A stretch of DNA of 56,582 nucleotides from Nemertoderma westbladi. Lineage: Eukaryota; Xenacoelomorpha; Nemertodermatida; Nemertodermatidae. The notes below the pieces were generated by a model. That model was not told where the DNA came from. It did not search any database and worked only from the letters and a program-made list of their open reading frames with translations. Shown here in pieces: positions 1 to 10,792 of this stretch (positions within the stretch are counted from its first letter, which is position 1; the number at the start of each line of letters is the position of its first letter). The stretch covers positions 1-56,582 of the forward strand of contig JAUCBJ010007225.1 in assembly GCA_032718475.1 (NCBI GenBank), written 5' to 3'. The translations under genes were made by a program, and so were the position numbers.

Positions 1-1210
1 AACAATGTTTGTACGCGAATTGATTGTCGGTTGTTATCAAATATGATTCTTATCTAGAAAGAACTACATTCAAACACTTTACTAATCATTGTCGCTATAG
101 CAATACCCCTATAATTTGACTTGTCGTCAATGGGACCATTCTTTTTATTTTATTTATCCAAATTGTTCGGCGACATGCTGGTAAATGTAGAAATTAGAAC
201 GCTCAGCTCTCACACTTATTTCACACTAGTAACTACTGTAATAGTTATTTGATCATTTATGGCGATATTTAATTTGGTGTTTTAATTTTGATTATTAATA
301 TTAATTTGTATTAAATGCAGAATTTTTGAAAATTTTTCGCATATTTCTATGCTCGTAACGTCACACCAATCTGCTTCCACGATTAAGTATTGTCGTTAGT
401 AATTAGTCATTAATTTTAAATTATTTAAATCGTTGTTTAAATTGTCGTCAATTTAAATTGCTGTATATGTGATCAAGATATACAACTTACAATTAACATA
501 AGTAGGTTTTATTACTACATGCGCATTGTAGTCTAATTAATACCTATGCAGTAATAAATGGCTAATAAATAATTACATACCCAATCGTAACCTTCTACAA
601 GACGTTACTCTAGTTTGTAGCTCAGACTACTTGGCCTAACCCGTTGTTGCCCGTAGTTACCAGAACATTCCCTTGCCAGTTCTAATAAACAAAGGCGGCC
701 GGTGAAAGCGCAATACGAGTTTCAACGCACTTATCCTTTTGTCCAGGAGCTTTATCGTAATTGTAGATTACTGAGAGAGGGTCGACTCGAAACAAGAAAC
801 GTTCCACGAAGAACTCCGTTACCCCTGAGCCACACCAGGCTTTGCAATTCGTCGGTACCTTTAAGACGGGACACCGTTAACAATAGCGAACTGGTAATTG
901 GACTGGTTGTCTACTACTGTTACTAATTCCACTGGGACTGACTTTGGAAGTGCTCTCTTCGTTATGTTTTTTTTTATTTTTTTATTTAATCAATTAACTG
1001 TACCCAATTAAGGGTCTACTTAAAATTGCACAACTCCAGTATACGCAGTACTTAAATTAGACTAGACATGAATTTATACATTATTAAATACAATTACCGG
1101 ATTATAATATAACAGAATGGCCCAGCAGAGCAAATATAAACAATAAACCGTTCAACCATTATTATAGTAATAATATCGATTATTTAGAAATTGAAATTTA
1201 TAATGAGCAC
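1..1210. other. AT-rich sequence, no gene recognised
   Basis: I see no coding, RNA or terminal-repeat signal here. The short open frame at 702-926 has no recognisable protein character. Confidence 0.5.
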
Positions 1211-1989
1211 TTAATTATTCTATATCACCCAGGGAGATTATAATGTCTTTTTGACTTTCCTGGACATTAAATTCGAACTCGTGACCACGTTCAATACGGG
1301 AATGATGGGGGATACGTGTAGGTAATGGTACCGCAGCGCGTTCCACTAGAGCTCGGTCACATCCTTCACTTCGCGACAAAGGAGGTTGATAATTACCGCT
1401 ATTTTTATTATTATTACTACCGGCCGACACTTCTCGATCACGAAATACATTAATTTCACCAAGATGGGCTTGTCTAGGGATGTTTATAGCTGTTTATTTA
1501 GGACGGCAGACTTGTGAATAACTTCCAGGTCCGTGTCTTTGCGTCGCCACAACATCTCGCTCCATATGTTTGGTGGCCTGCTCCACGGTCGACATTCCAT
1601 TACGACCACTCGAATAACCTCCCTGGTGAGCACTGGTAATTGCAGCTCCAATGCGCTGCCCAAAGTCACCTCGTAATCCATTGACTGCCGCAATGCCATT
1701 CCGACTTGGGAAAGCGTAACCACGTTGGTATCCGCCGTGATGCTCATGCCGGCCTCCCCGCCCCGTCCGCTACCGTTACCCTGTTGGTAGTTGAAGTTAC
1801 TGTCTCCCAGACGTTTTCTGGGACCTAGCTGGGTATCCTGTCCCTGGTTGTTGATGGGATTCGTTCCTCGCCCGCGGCCTCTACATCGGTAAGGCACTTA
1901 TTCCAAGGCCCATCTCCTATGTCCGCGGTAGAGCGCTCAGCCGTATCGTGCGTGCTAGTACTAGTAGGATGGGTTACACCTTGAGATGG

Positions 1990-2277
1990 GGCCCTTCGAC
2001 CGGCAGCGACTGATAAGTTGATCTAATGATATTTCTTTTTCCTCAGGTAGATCCCAACCAGACACTTTATTTCCTTCAATAAACAAAGTATGTTTCGAGA
2101 CATTTGCCCTGTAACCATGGTCTCTAGCCTCTCTCTGCAACTTGAAAAGCTCCTTGCGTTGCTGGCGGATTTCAACGGGGAAATTTTCTTGGATCCGATA
2201 TCGGGTTCCAATTAGTTGCTTTGCTGCCTTCCATACTAAGTTGCGGTGTTTCGTGAGTAGGAACTCTACTTTAATAA
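1990..2277 (-). pseudogene. LINE ORF1-like pseudogene, C-terminal half
   Basis: The minus-strand reading begins at the edge of the 2278-8712 transposon. It contains VWKAAKQLIGTRYRI, then ENFPVEIRQQRKELFKLQRE and ANVSKHTLFIEGNKV. This is the pattern of the RRM-plus-C-terminal region of LINE ORF1 proteins (Transposase_22-like), which are RNA-binding chaperones of retrotransposition. The matching N-terminal half lies beyond the transposon at 8713-9100. Removing the transposon and one copy of TAA puts the two halves in one frame, so the insertion broke this gene. Downstream (1215-1990) the reading becomes unconvincing; the open frames at 1484-1897 and 1215-1430 may be decayed tail. Family assignment is by motif memory. 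Confidence 0.65.
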
Positions 2278-2415
2278 TAGTCTGGTCGATTTAGGAGCAA
2301 TTTTAGGTGTACCCGGAAAAAAATGTTACCAAGCCAAATTTGGTATAATTAGAAGCGCAAATTTATGCTCTTTAAGAATATCGAAAGTCCTCCGCACCAT
2401 ACCTTGGGCAACTTT
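2278..2415 (+). repeat. Left terminal inverted repeat of the Academ-like element
   Basis: This pairs with the right end at 8575-8712. Matching blocks are the outer 13 bp, a 27-bp perfect block at 2308-2334 against 8666-8692 (core ACCCGGAAAAAAATGTTACC), then ATTTGGTAT and, further in, AAAGTCCTC and GGGCAACT. The left arm has about 9 extra bases between the outer 13 bp and the core block. Confidence 0.85.
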
Positions 2416-3242
2416 TTTTATAGCCACTTTTGTGAACCCTATCCATAAGTAAAATCAATTCAAATTTACTTGATCTTCACTTGGAATATTTCATCGTTGC
2501 TAAGAGACAATGTAATATTTAATATTCTTATCTGTTAATTACATACATAATTGTATACATAATGTTAATTGAAATTTACCGGTGTTAGCTAGTAGTTTAT
2601 CCCACTCACGCCTGGTTGCTGGCGTTATATTGGTTCCAAGGCAAGCAAAGCTTGAATTTGACCTATTATTTTTATTATTACGTTCTCCAAACTTAGTAAT
2701 GAGTTAGATCTGGGGTCTAGTTATACATGGCTTGACTCATCAACTGAACATGCTGTAAGGGACATGCCTATCAAAAGACTCGACTGGCTTGTATGCACAC
2801 TAGTTGGACACTGAAAATATAATGGGGTATGGTAAATTCCATATAGACATCATCTCAACATTTCACAATAAAAAATTTCGTTCTTTATTCGTCACTTTCG
2901 GGCACCGGTAGGACACTTAGCTATTATGGTAGCTAGCTAATTTTTCAAAAAATTCAATATTAATTTTTTTAAATGCAAATATTTCATGATTAAATTATTT
3001 CTCGACATCGATGCAACATTAAATAATCAAAATATTATATTCTGGAACACTGCTGTGGTAGCTAGTAAAAATTTGTCAAAACCTAATAGGCAATTATTTT
3101 AGTAAGTTTAAATTTTAATAAGTTAGTACCGGTAGTAAGTAAGTTTTGTAAGTTTTCTAATGCAAATTTTATACTTGGAAATACATTATAAAGTGATTCT
3201 ATCATGTTTTCTTTCTGTTTTAAAAAATGTTCTACAAATTAA

Positions 3243-3453
3243 GTAGATATGTTTTTTTTTATGGTAGCTAGTATTTTTTTACTAGCTAGTATTTATTGAA
3301 ATTATAAAAAAAATGTCAAAAAATTTATATTTCAGGTTTAAACTACAACAGGATAACCAAATGTTTACAGTTTATATAAAATTTTTTTAATTACAAAAAA
3401 TACTAGCTAGTAAAAAATAACACTACAGTAGCTACCATAAAAAACATATCTAC
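3243..3453. repeat. MITE-like hairpin nested in the transposon
   Basis: Arms of about 50-59 bp around GTAGATATGTTTTTT, ATGGTAGCTA and ACTAGCTAGTATTT are inverted about 100 bp apart (3243-3293 against 3395-3453). It lies upstream of the gene inside the Academ-like element, so it is either a nested insertion or a subterminal structure. The TAGCTAGTA motif recurs in the MITE pair at 10531-10958. Confidence 0.6.
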
Positions 3454-3783
3454 GAATTTTATAGACCATTCAACAAAACCAAAAAAACGTTAAAAAACAC
3501 TATTAAAGGAATGGTGAAAAAATGGCAGGGGGTGTCGACAGGACAAAGTATGGACCCTTTTTGCTTTACTAGCGCCCATGGATCTCTTTTTGAGGAACAT
3601 TCTCACATGAATTAACTACATAAAATCTGTAGAGATGAAATATGAAATCTTGGATACAGTCCACACCAATGTCAAAAAATGAATAATAAAAATAATTTAT
3701 AATTTGAAATCTAATGGTCCATGAATGTATATTTTTCTTTTGATATACCAGTACAGTAGCAATATTTTATATTAATATTACAA

Positions 3784-4206
3784 ATGAACATGGAAGAAGT
3801 AAGTAAGAAAGCAAAATTTAATGGAAATAATATGTGTGTTATTTGTGGCACACAATTCCAGTCTGTGGCTGATCAAGTAACTGTTACTCGTGGACTGCCT
3901 AATCTCATAACTTATAGTGAGCTGCATGGTATAGAGGATCTTCACAGACATCTTGTTCAACTGTCTACTACTGTACCTCCTGGCGTCGTTCTTGTTCACA
4001 AAGAATGCCGTCGCCAATTTGTTGATTCAAAACGTTTAAAACCTACAGATGAACATGAACAACAATCATCATCATTCACCAAGAGGCAGAAACTTCGTTC
4101 CACATTCTGCGAATTTCAGTGGAAGATGCACTGCTTTTTCTGTGGATGTGAAGATCAGCTGCAAAGATCATTAAGGCGCAGATCAGAGAAATGTCTTTTA
4201 ATATGA
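3784..4206 (+). CDS. N-terminal zinc-binding part of the Academ-like protein
   Basis: A 140-codon open frame at the 5' side of the transposon gene. It contains CVICG, later VLVHKECRRQF, then WKMHCFFCGC, a Cys/His pattern consistent with zinc binding. In the multi-copy family I associate with the downstream protein, a similar Cys-rich head forms the N-terminus. Here it is in a different frame from the main reading frame and overlaps its start by 16 bases (4191-4206). The text changes abruptly after the second Cys pair, so I infer a frameshift, probably with a deletion of the linker; an intron is also possible. The start at 3784 is the first ATG of the open frame. Confidence 0.55.
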   Translation: MNMEEVSKKAKFNGNNMCVICGTQFQSVADQVTVTRGLPNLITYSELHGIEDLHRHLVQLSTTVPPGVVLVHKECRRQFVDSKRLKPTDEHEQQSSSFTKRQKLRSTFCEFQWKMHCFFCGCEDQLQRSLRRRSEKCLLI

Positions 4207-7200
4207 ATTCGTACCCATCAAATCATGAGATTCACGATGTTGATGCTGCACTTCAGTGGTTGCCCCCCCCATTGTTGCAAGTATTTTTGAAGAATATTGT
4301 TAAATCACCAATTAAACAGGCATCCATTGGACATTGTTTAGTACATTCTGCCAGACCTCGGTCAGTGATACCACCTTTGTTGCTCGGATTGGGTGTAGAA
4401 TTAGACTTTATCTTCGGGTCAAAATGGTTAGTTAATGAACTTTTTAGACTGGGATACTCTGTTTCTTATGATGAAGTTACTAGATTTAAGCAGAACGCAA
4501 TTATCTCGACTAACTTCAATGATGTCTTACCCAAGTACCCTGACAGTGTGACCCAGTGGGTGGCAGATAATGTTGATCATAATGTGTGTACATTGGATGG
4601 TAAAGACACCTTCCATGGTATGGGGATAATTGCAGTATCCACACCACTCAGTGAGCAACGTCCACGTAGGGTAAGTCCACCTGTGTCACGCCAAAAGATC
4701 ATAAAAGTCGGGACAGCAGTTGCAAACAAAAGCATTCCAATTACTTGGTATCATGAGACGTCCGCGCATGGTTTGGCATCAGAAAAGTTCAAGCCTTTGA
4801 TACAGCTTCAATTTCCATACATTCTACCACTGTCAAACAGTTGCGATTTGCTGTGGCATGCTGCATGGCAGTTTACCAATAGGGATAACCCTCGGCCAAA
4901 CTGGACAGGTTTCGTCCAAGATGTATCTACTGGATCCTACCTTCCACCCTCTGACATAACTATGATGCCGATTATTGATTTGAAACCTTCAGATGATAGT
5001 TGTATATACTCTACACTGTTATTTGTTAAAAACCAAGCAGAACATCTCAATATTCCAACTCCTTGCATCACCTTTGACCAACCCTTGTGGAGAAAAGCTG
5101 TAGAAATTATTGATGCAAAATCAATGGGCATAGTTTGCCGGCTGGGAGGTTTTCATATGATGATGAGCTTTTTAGGAAGCATTGGCAGTTTAATGAATGG
5201 TTCTGGATTGTCTGAGCTGTTAAATACAATCTATGGTGTGAACTCAGTCCCACATATTCTTTCTGGAAAGGCTATATCAAGAGCAATACGGGCGCACTTC
5301 ATAGTAGAAGCAGCTTTGATGATAAAAATTTTTGATACAGTTTTCCCACTAGCACCTGAAGTGGGAGAACCAACTGCCATGGGAGAGGGAGTCATAAGCA
5401 GCATGGATGAAGAAGAAAAGGGAAAGGATATAGGAAAACCAGCAGCAACTGAAGATGTTGAGAATCACCATAAGCGTACAGTGGAATTGAATCAAGATTT
5501 AACTGAAAAATTGGACCATGAAGAGGTGGAGGAGCTAAAGGAGTTGTATATGAAGCTCAGTACTCATGATATCAGCATTCATGATGTAAGTAATTCAACT
5601 CCACTTTTGAAACTGGAGAAAGTTCTTAATTGTGTAATGAATGAACTAAAGGAAAGATCTAGAACAGCAAAGTTGTGGCTTTCTTATATTGAGTGTGTTA
5701 ACACCCTGAAGTTGTTCATTCGTGCAGAGAGAACCGGAGATTGGAATACGCATCTTGTAGCAGTTGGGAGGATGATAAATATATTTGCGGCAACAGGACA
5801 TTTTAATTATGCGAAGAGTGCTCGTTTGTATTTGCAATGGATGCTGGAATTGCCTAAAAAACACCAATGGTTGTATCGGCAGTTCTCACAGTATGGGTTT
5901 CACTCTGTGCGGCGCAGTGATCGTTACTGGGCCAGCTTATGGACTAATCTTATCATCGAACAAGTCATGATGAGATCTATCAAGAGCAGAGGAGGTCTTA
6001 CTAGAGGTCGAGGGATTACAGAATCTGTTAGATTGATGTGGGTATACAGTATCCATGAATGTGCCCAAGTGCATTATGCCATGACCACACTGACAGGACA
6101 TTCTCACAGGACCAGTGAACAGCATGTGGAGCTTACTACCGCAAGAAGAACAAGGGATTTTGACGACATGGTTGAAATTATCAATTGGATATCCCAACAT
6201 AACCCATTTGACTCAAACCTCCCTGGGTTGAGATCATTATCATCAGGTTTAACGGCTTCTGATGGCGATGGCATAAATTGTGATGATGTAGAGGCAGTTG
6301 GTCATTCTATCCAAAAGAATCTCGATAATGTGAGCGTTTTGGAGAGCTCACTGAAAAGAAGTGATCAAATTTCCACCCTAATAAACTTAGAGAAATGCAT
6401 AAAGATTGAAGGACAAGCTATTCATATTGATCCAAATGCTTTGTTTTCCCGACTTATCATTGTTATGGAAAGATGTGAAGATCTGACTCCGTATTTCAAA
6501 TTTGAGCTCACTCCTTTTCCAACTTCATTATTCAAGGATTCTCAAATGCGAAAAACAAACAAAGCGGTTCTAGCACATCACCTTACTGCTGGTATTCCAG
6601 AAACCCATTCACCAGAACATGCTTCACATGTTTTAGATGGTGGTGCTCTACTTCACAGGGTACGGTGGCTACCAAAAGGTATGTACAGAGATATAGTTGC
6701 TCAATATCTGAAATATATAGAAGCAAAGTATGGCCCATCCAACATTGTTTTTGATGGATACAATGCGGGCCCATCAATAAAAGACCAAGAACATCAGCGA
6801 CGGGCAAGGAAAACATCTGCCAACATTCAAATTCGTGATGACTTGCAAGTAGCTGTCCCTCAGAATCTGTTTTTGTACAATGAGATGAATAAAGATCAGT
6901 TGATAAAGATGTTGTCTCGCCTCTTTACAGCAAATGGACACTCAGTAGTTCAAAGTAAAGGCGATGCTGATACAGATATTGTCTTTGAAGCACTGCGATT
7001 GGCTGCAAAAGGAGACACTGTGATTGTGGAAGCTGATGACACCGATGTTCTTGTTCTTTTGCTGTACCATTGGTGTCCAGACATGGCTGACGTATATTTT
7101 CATTCTGACCGAAAACGGTTGAAAGGCAAGGATGCAACTCTGGTTAGAATTCGAGACATAGTAGAAAAAATTAGCTCAGATGTAATCCATAATCTACTTG

Positions 7201-7859
7201 TAATTCACGCTTGGGGTGGATGTGACTCAACTTCTGCAATTTTTGGGTATGGAAAATGTGAGCTAATTAAACTCATTCACAGATCACAAGAGATCCTTCG
7301 CTGTTGTGAAACGATAAATAATGAAAATTCTTTACAAACCGATGTTGCGAGTGCAGGGCAAAAGATATTTAATAAAATGTATTCCGGAAAACCTGGGGAT
7401 TCACTTGATACACTCAGATATATCCGATATATGGAGTTTACTGCGACATCAACCAAGAAGTTGCAACCTGATCGACTTCCCCCGACTGAACGAGCAGCCT
7501 TATTCCACTCCCTTCGCGTTCACCTGCAAGTTGTTGTTTGGAAGAGTCTTGGTAAGTGTCTACTGGATCCTTGCCAGTGGGGGTGGGAGGTGAAGAATGA
7601 CAAGTATATACCTGTAATGACGGATTTAGATCCTGCTCCAGAGGAAATTCTCAATTTTATAAGATGTAAGTGTAAGATCTCGTCGAGAAATTGCTGTGGC
7701 ACAAAGCTATGTTCTTGTCGAAAACACGGGCTGACATGTGTAACTGCTTGCAGTGACTGCCGAGGAACTGATTGCAGTAATATCACCCAAGTCGTGCTAG
7801 ACCAAGAAGGAGAAGCGGACGAATATGAAGATGGTGCAACGTTCTATAGTTCTGGATAG
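4191..7859 (+). CDS. Academ-like transposon protein with XPG/FEN-type nuclease and CXC-like tail
   Basis: A 1222-residue product, probably the transposition protein of the 2278-8712 element. The N-terminal third has the block VADNVDHNVCTLDGKDTFHG near residues 125-145. The middle has FDQPLWRKA (about 295-303), LGGFHMMMSFLG, a coiled-coil-prone acidic stretch at 400-480, and SLWTNLIIEQVMMRS (about 582-596). The C-terminal part is XPG/FEN-like: FDGY (Asp855), DADTD (925-929), EADDTD (947-952) and GGCDST (Asp1012), the spaced acidic residues expected of that nuclease fold. A Cys-rich CXC-like module spans 1159-1197. Asp136, Asp296 and Glu590 could form a DDE-type triad, but this is a guess. The uninterrupted frame suggests a young copy, yet the head at 3784-4206 is out of frame. 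Confidence 0.75.
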   Translation: MSFNMNSYPSNHEIHDVDAALQWLPPPLLQVFLKNIVKSPIKQASIGHCLVHSARPRSVIPPLLLGLGVELDFIFGSKWLVNELFRLGYSVSYDEVTRFKQNAIISTNFNDVLPKYPDSVTQWVADNVDHNVCTLDGKDTFHGMGIIAVSTPLSEQRPRRVSPPVSRQKIIKVGTAVANKSIPITWYHETSAHGLASEKFKPLIQLQFPYILPLSNSCDLLWHAAWQFTNRDNPRPNWTGFVQDVSTGSYLPPSDITMMPIIDLKPSDDSCIYSTLLFVKNQAEHLNIPTPCITFDQPLWRKAVEIIDAKSMGIVCRLGGFHMMMSFLGSIGSLMNGSGLSELLNTIYGVNSVPHILSGKAISRAIRAHFIVEAALMIKIFDTVFPLAPEVGEPTAMGEGVISSMDEEEKGKDIGKPAATEDVENHHKRTVELNQDLTEKLDHEEVEELKELYMKLSTHDISIHDVSNSTPLLKLEKVLNCVMNELKERSRTAKLWLSYIECVNTLKLFIRAERTGDWNTHLVAVGRMINIFAATGHFNYAKSARLYLQWMLELPKKHQWLYRQFSQYGFHSVRRSDRYWASLWTNLIIEQVMMRSIKSRGGLTRGRGITESVRLMWVYSIHECAQVHYAMTTLTGHSHRTSEQHVELTTARRTRDFDDMVEIINWISQHNPFDSNLPGLRSLSSGLTASDGDGINCDDVEAVGHSIQKNLDNVSVLESSLKRSDQISTLINLEKCIKIEGQAIHIDPNALFSRLIIVMERCEDLTPYFKFELTPFPTSLFKDSQMRKTNKAVLAHHLTAGIPETHSPEHASHVLDGGALLHRVRWLPKGMYRDIVAQYLKYIEAKYGPSNIVFDGYNAGPSIKDQEHQRRARKTSANIQIRDDLQVAVPQNLFLYNEMNKDQLIKMLSRLFTANGHSVVQSKGDADTDIVFEALRLAAKGDTVIVEADDTDVLVLLLYHWCPDMADVYFHSDRKRLKGKDATLVRIRDIVEKISSDVIHNLLVIHAWGGCDSTSAIFGYGKCELIKLIHRSQEILRCCETINNENSLQTDVASAGQKIFNKMYSGKPGDSLDTLRYIRYMEFTATSTKKLQPDRLPPTERAALFHSLRVHLQVVVWKSLGKCLLDPCQWGWEVKNDKYIPVMTDLDPAPEEILNFIRCKCKISSRNCCGTKLCSCRKHGLTCVTACSDCRGTDCSNITQVVLDQEGEADEYEDGATFYSSG

Positions 7860-8303
7860 ATACTTTTATAATGGCTGAAATATTTTTTTAAGACAAATTA
7901 TTAAATTTTATTATTATAATATTAACAATTAATATTAACAAAAATACCATATTTTTACTATTAACTCTTTTCTAATAACATTATTATATTTATTTTTCTA
8001 TTTATTAACAATCTTTATTTATAAATAACATTAATTGTTTATTTAAGTAACATTAATTATTACAGGTATGGTTTAATAAACGGTGTATAGATGCAATTGT
8101 TCCACTAATAAAGGGTGATATTATTTATTATAATAACTTTGGTTCATGATAAACTCTAGGTATAATATACAATTTTCAATATTTCTATTATAAATTGATA
8201 ATATTTAATAATTATTATATTTTTGGTTTAATAAACTATCATTCCTTAATTTATTAATATTAATAGCGGGGATAGGAGTTACCATGGTAGGAGTAGGTGA
8301 ATA
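7860..8303. other. AT-rich 3' region of the transposon
   Basis: No further gene is visible after the stop codon. The region is rich in TTATTA runs and leads into the subterminal tandem repeat. Confidence 0.5.
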
Positions 8304-8533
8304 TATGGTGAATCTACCGGTTGCCATAGTAACTGAGACTTGAAAATTTTATCAATGAATTTTCCATAGCCGATATAGTGGGATTAGGAGTTGGTCCCGT
8401 TGCCTCAAGATGGCCAAATCGATGGTTGATATGGTGAATCTACCGGTTGCCATGGTAACTGAGAATTTAAAATATGTTCAATGAATTCTCCGTTGGTGAT
8501 ATAGTGGGGGTAGGAGCTAGCCCAGTTGCTTTA
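8304..8533. repeat. Subterminal tandem duplication (about 126-bp period)
   Basis: Two diverged copies (8304-8409 and 8430-8533) share ATATGGTGAATCTACCGGTT, GCCATRGTAACTGAGA, CAATGAATT and GATATAGTGGG. They lie just inside the right TIR. Repeated subterminal blocks are common transposase-binding architecture; that role is inference. Confidence 0.7.
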
Positions 8534-8574
8534 AATGTAATTATATATATTCTTATATCGGTTGCTATGGAAAC

Positions 8575-8712
8575 GGGATTTGTGAGAGTTGCCCACCCTA
8601 TTGAAGAGAGGACTTTTCAGATTTCGAAAGCGGGGATCCTAGCGATTCGAACCATACCAAATATAGCTTGGTAACATTTTTTTCCGGGTACATTGTCTTA
8701 TCGACCAGACTA
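8575..8712 (-). repeat. Right terminal inverted repeat of the Academ-like element
   Basis: Reverse complement of the left end at 2278-2415. The perfect 27-bp core is at 8666-8692 and the outer end ATCGACCAGACTA is at 8700-8712, followed directly by the TAA duplication at 8713-8715. Confidence 0.85.
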
Positions 8713-9100
8713 TAAGGCAAGGGTTATCCCACCGGATATTTACCCCACCCGCCGCGCCCGCATGCAGACGATAGGCATCATCGATTAGTAGATCAGTGTC
8801 AACCCCAAGTACCTTGTAACAGAAGTTTAACACTACGCGTTCGGTATCCTCTATCTGCGACCCAACCTCCGGGATATTACCAAAGATTAGGCATTCTTAT
8901 TACTGAGCATTTCCGCTTCCACCTGTCTACGTAACAGGGTACCACAGCAGATCGAATTACAGTCTGCCTGTCTGTGAACTGATTCAAGAGAAGAGTTCGT
9001 TTTCTGAACAGTGGAAAGTATCTCGGGGATTAAATGTAAGTTTTCAAACTCACGAAGTCCTAAGAGAGCGCTGACTTCCCCTTCCATACCATGGAACTGC
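8713..9100 (-). pseudogene. LINE ORF1-like pseudogene, N-terminal half
   Basis: Minus-strand reading with a coiled-coil-like segment ending RRQVEAEMLSNKNA, then in a shifted frame CLIFGNIPE, VVLNFCYKVLGVDTDLLIDD, AYRL and RWDNPCLI at the transposon edge. The order of coiled coil, then an NIPE-type strand, then a DxAYRL helix is the typical front part of LINE ORF1 RRM domains. It continues at 2277 beyond the transposon. At least one frameshift or stop (near 8886) shows it was already decayed, or has decayed since. Confidence 0.6.
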
Positions 9101-10300
9101 TGCTAACTCGCAAGCTTTTATGTGCTGTTCCGGTAATGGCCGAGGGTGGGACATTCTGCGGTTGCGCGATTTGGTTTCTGGAAGCGTTTCCAGATTGGCT
9201 ACTTTCAGATAGGCCTACAACATCATTATCTTCTGCCGGGTTCTGTAAGACATTCCAGCTATTGTGAAGCGGCGGGACTTCTCTGTCTGGGGTACGGGGG
9301 GGGCATTAGGCCTATTGCTTACGGTAGAATGTAAACGAAACCACCGTTTCAAAGCACAAAGCTTCAAAATACTGGTATTCAATAATATAATAATATCATT
9401 CAGATTTATCAGCAGTAACATAACTTCACCTGCCGTCGTGTTAGTGTAGATTAGTAGGGTATGGGCCTCTTTGGGGTTGCCATACTTAGCCATAAATACT
9501 GACCGAGCGCCAGCAAAGTGCAAAGTTTTTGCTTTTTTCCCACCTAGATCGCAGAGATACAAGCGGATCTCATCCCAACACTCTACTTTCGAAGCATCAA
9601 TATGGCAGCATTCCATTAAACGTTGGTGATTTCTTAACAATGTCACGCATTGTTTACCGAGTTCGGGTGGTGTTAATTTGGCACTGCTGATTTGCAATTC
9701 GATTAGTTATTTTTTATTTGTCACAGAAGCGACGTGCCCGCTTGCAGGCTTGTGAAGGTTGCGTTTTGATTTTTTACTGTCCAAGTCAACATTCTCGCCT
9801 TTCTCTGTCTCATATTGATGAATACCAATGATAATGAAATCTATAATGTTGGCAGTGGTAACAGGAGCTTGGTTTTTTCGCTGTTCCTTAAACATCTCCA
9901 AAACATAGTTTTGCCCTGTGCCCCACCACAATGACTCCTTCCTCCCCCCCACCGCCCAATCTCGACGACTTACTGTTCCTAACTTTTACATTTTTATCCA
10001 GTAGGCCTATAGGTAATGGGCACTCACTTTCAATTTGGTAGTGATTTGAAGTTCGCTTTTTATTATTATATATTAGGGAGTCTTCTTTTTTACTGTATAT
10101 TCACCGAGCCATTCGTGGTGTAATATTAACTTCACGACGAATTCTCCAATACCTTGTACTCGATAGACCGTCCTCAACCATAATTTTCAAAGCTTTGCGC
10201 TTACGAAGTAATGATACTGAGCGTCGTTTTTTCTTGACTATCTTTTTATTCGTATTATTTATTCTTAATTTAGACGAATGTCCGTTAGTAATTGCATTGT
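9101..10300 (-). other. Unassigned minus-strand open frames next to the ORF1 remnant
   Basis: Two open frames lie here, 9215-9697 (160 codons) and 9707-9952 (81 codons), only 9 bases apart on the same strand. The first contains KVECWDEIRLYLCDLGGKK and the second NYVLEMFKEQRKNQAP. I recognise no family. They may be the N-terminal or 5' part of the same decayed retroelement as 8713-9100, since they precede it on the minus strand. Confidence 0.3.
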
Positions 10301-10530
10301 GAAATCATTGATTATGTCTAATATATATTATGTATATAAATTATATATATAATATTCTATATATTATGTAAAGGTTGTTGTTCTTATATAATATTGGTAA
10401 CAGTTCCGTATAGAACTGCATTTTTATAAAATAAATCATTGTTACCATGGCAACAGTGAAGAGTTCTAGAACAAAAAATATGTAATATACACTATTCTAG
10501 AACAAAAATAAAATAAAAAAATTATTGTTC

Positions 10531-10711
10531 TAGAACATATAGCTAGTAATTTTTTAAATTTAAAATAGCTAGTAATAAAAAACAATTTATTTATTTATAT
10601 TATTATTAAAAAATTTATCTAACGGTACCAAATTGTATTATTTGTTAAATTTACTAGCTATTTTAAAATTAAAAAAACTAGCTAGGCCTACAGTATATGT
10701 TTTAGAACATT
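10531..10711. repeat. Palindromic MITE, copy 1
   Basis: Ends TTCTAGAACATATAGCTAGT and its near reverse complement (TAGCTAggcctacagTATATGTTTTAGAAC), with inner arms AAAATAGCTAGTAA and TTTACTAGCTATTTT. AT-rich, non-coding. Confidence 0.65.
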
Positions 10712-10792
10712 ATTATTTTTTATTTTATTTATTTAATATTATATGTATTATACACTATTCTAGAGCATAAATAATACAAATAATATAATCTT

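Larger units (their letters stand above)
2278..8712 (+). mobile_element. Complete TIR DNA transposon, Academ-like (probably AcademX type)
   Basis: A 6435-bp element bounded by inverted ends TAGTCTGGTCGAT and ATCGACCAGACTA, with a further well-matched inverted block inside. It is flanked by a perfect 3-bp duplication, TAA at 2275-2277 and 8713-8715. It interrupts a LINE ORF1-like reading frame that is restored if the element and one TAA are removed, which confirms both ends. It contains one major gene (3784-7859, + strand), whose product ends in an XPG/FEN-like nuclease domain and a cysteine-rich module. From established knowledge, Academ transposons combine TIRs, 3-4 bp target duplications and an XPG-type nuclease; AcademX lacks the helicase seen in AcademH. 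The superfamily name is inference; the boundaries are read directly. Confidence 0.78.

Noticed and set aside
702-926. 74-codon open frame
   Set aside because: No homology signal or promoter context, and length is expected by chance.
2274-2278. Target duplication of 2 bp (AT or TA) or 4 bp (ATAA) for the Academ-like element
   Set aside because: TAA with TAGTCTGG...CCAGACTA ends is fully symmetric and restores the interrupted reading frame. The TA option breaks the frame, and the ATAA option needs unequal ends.
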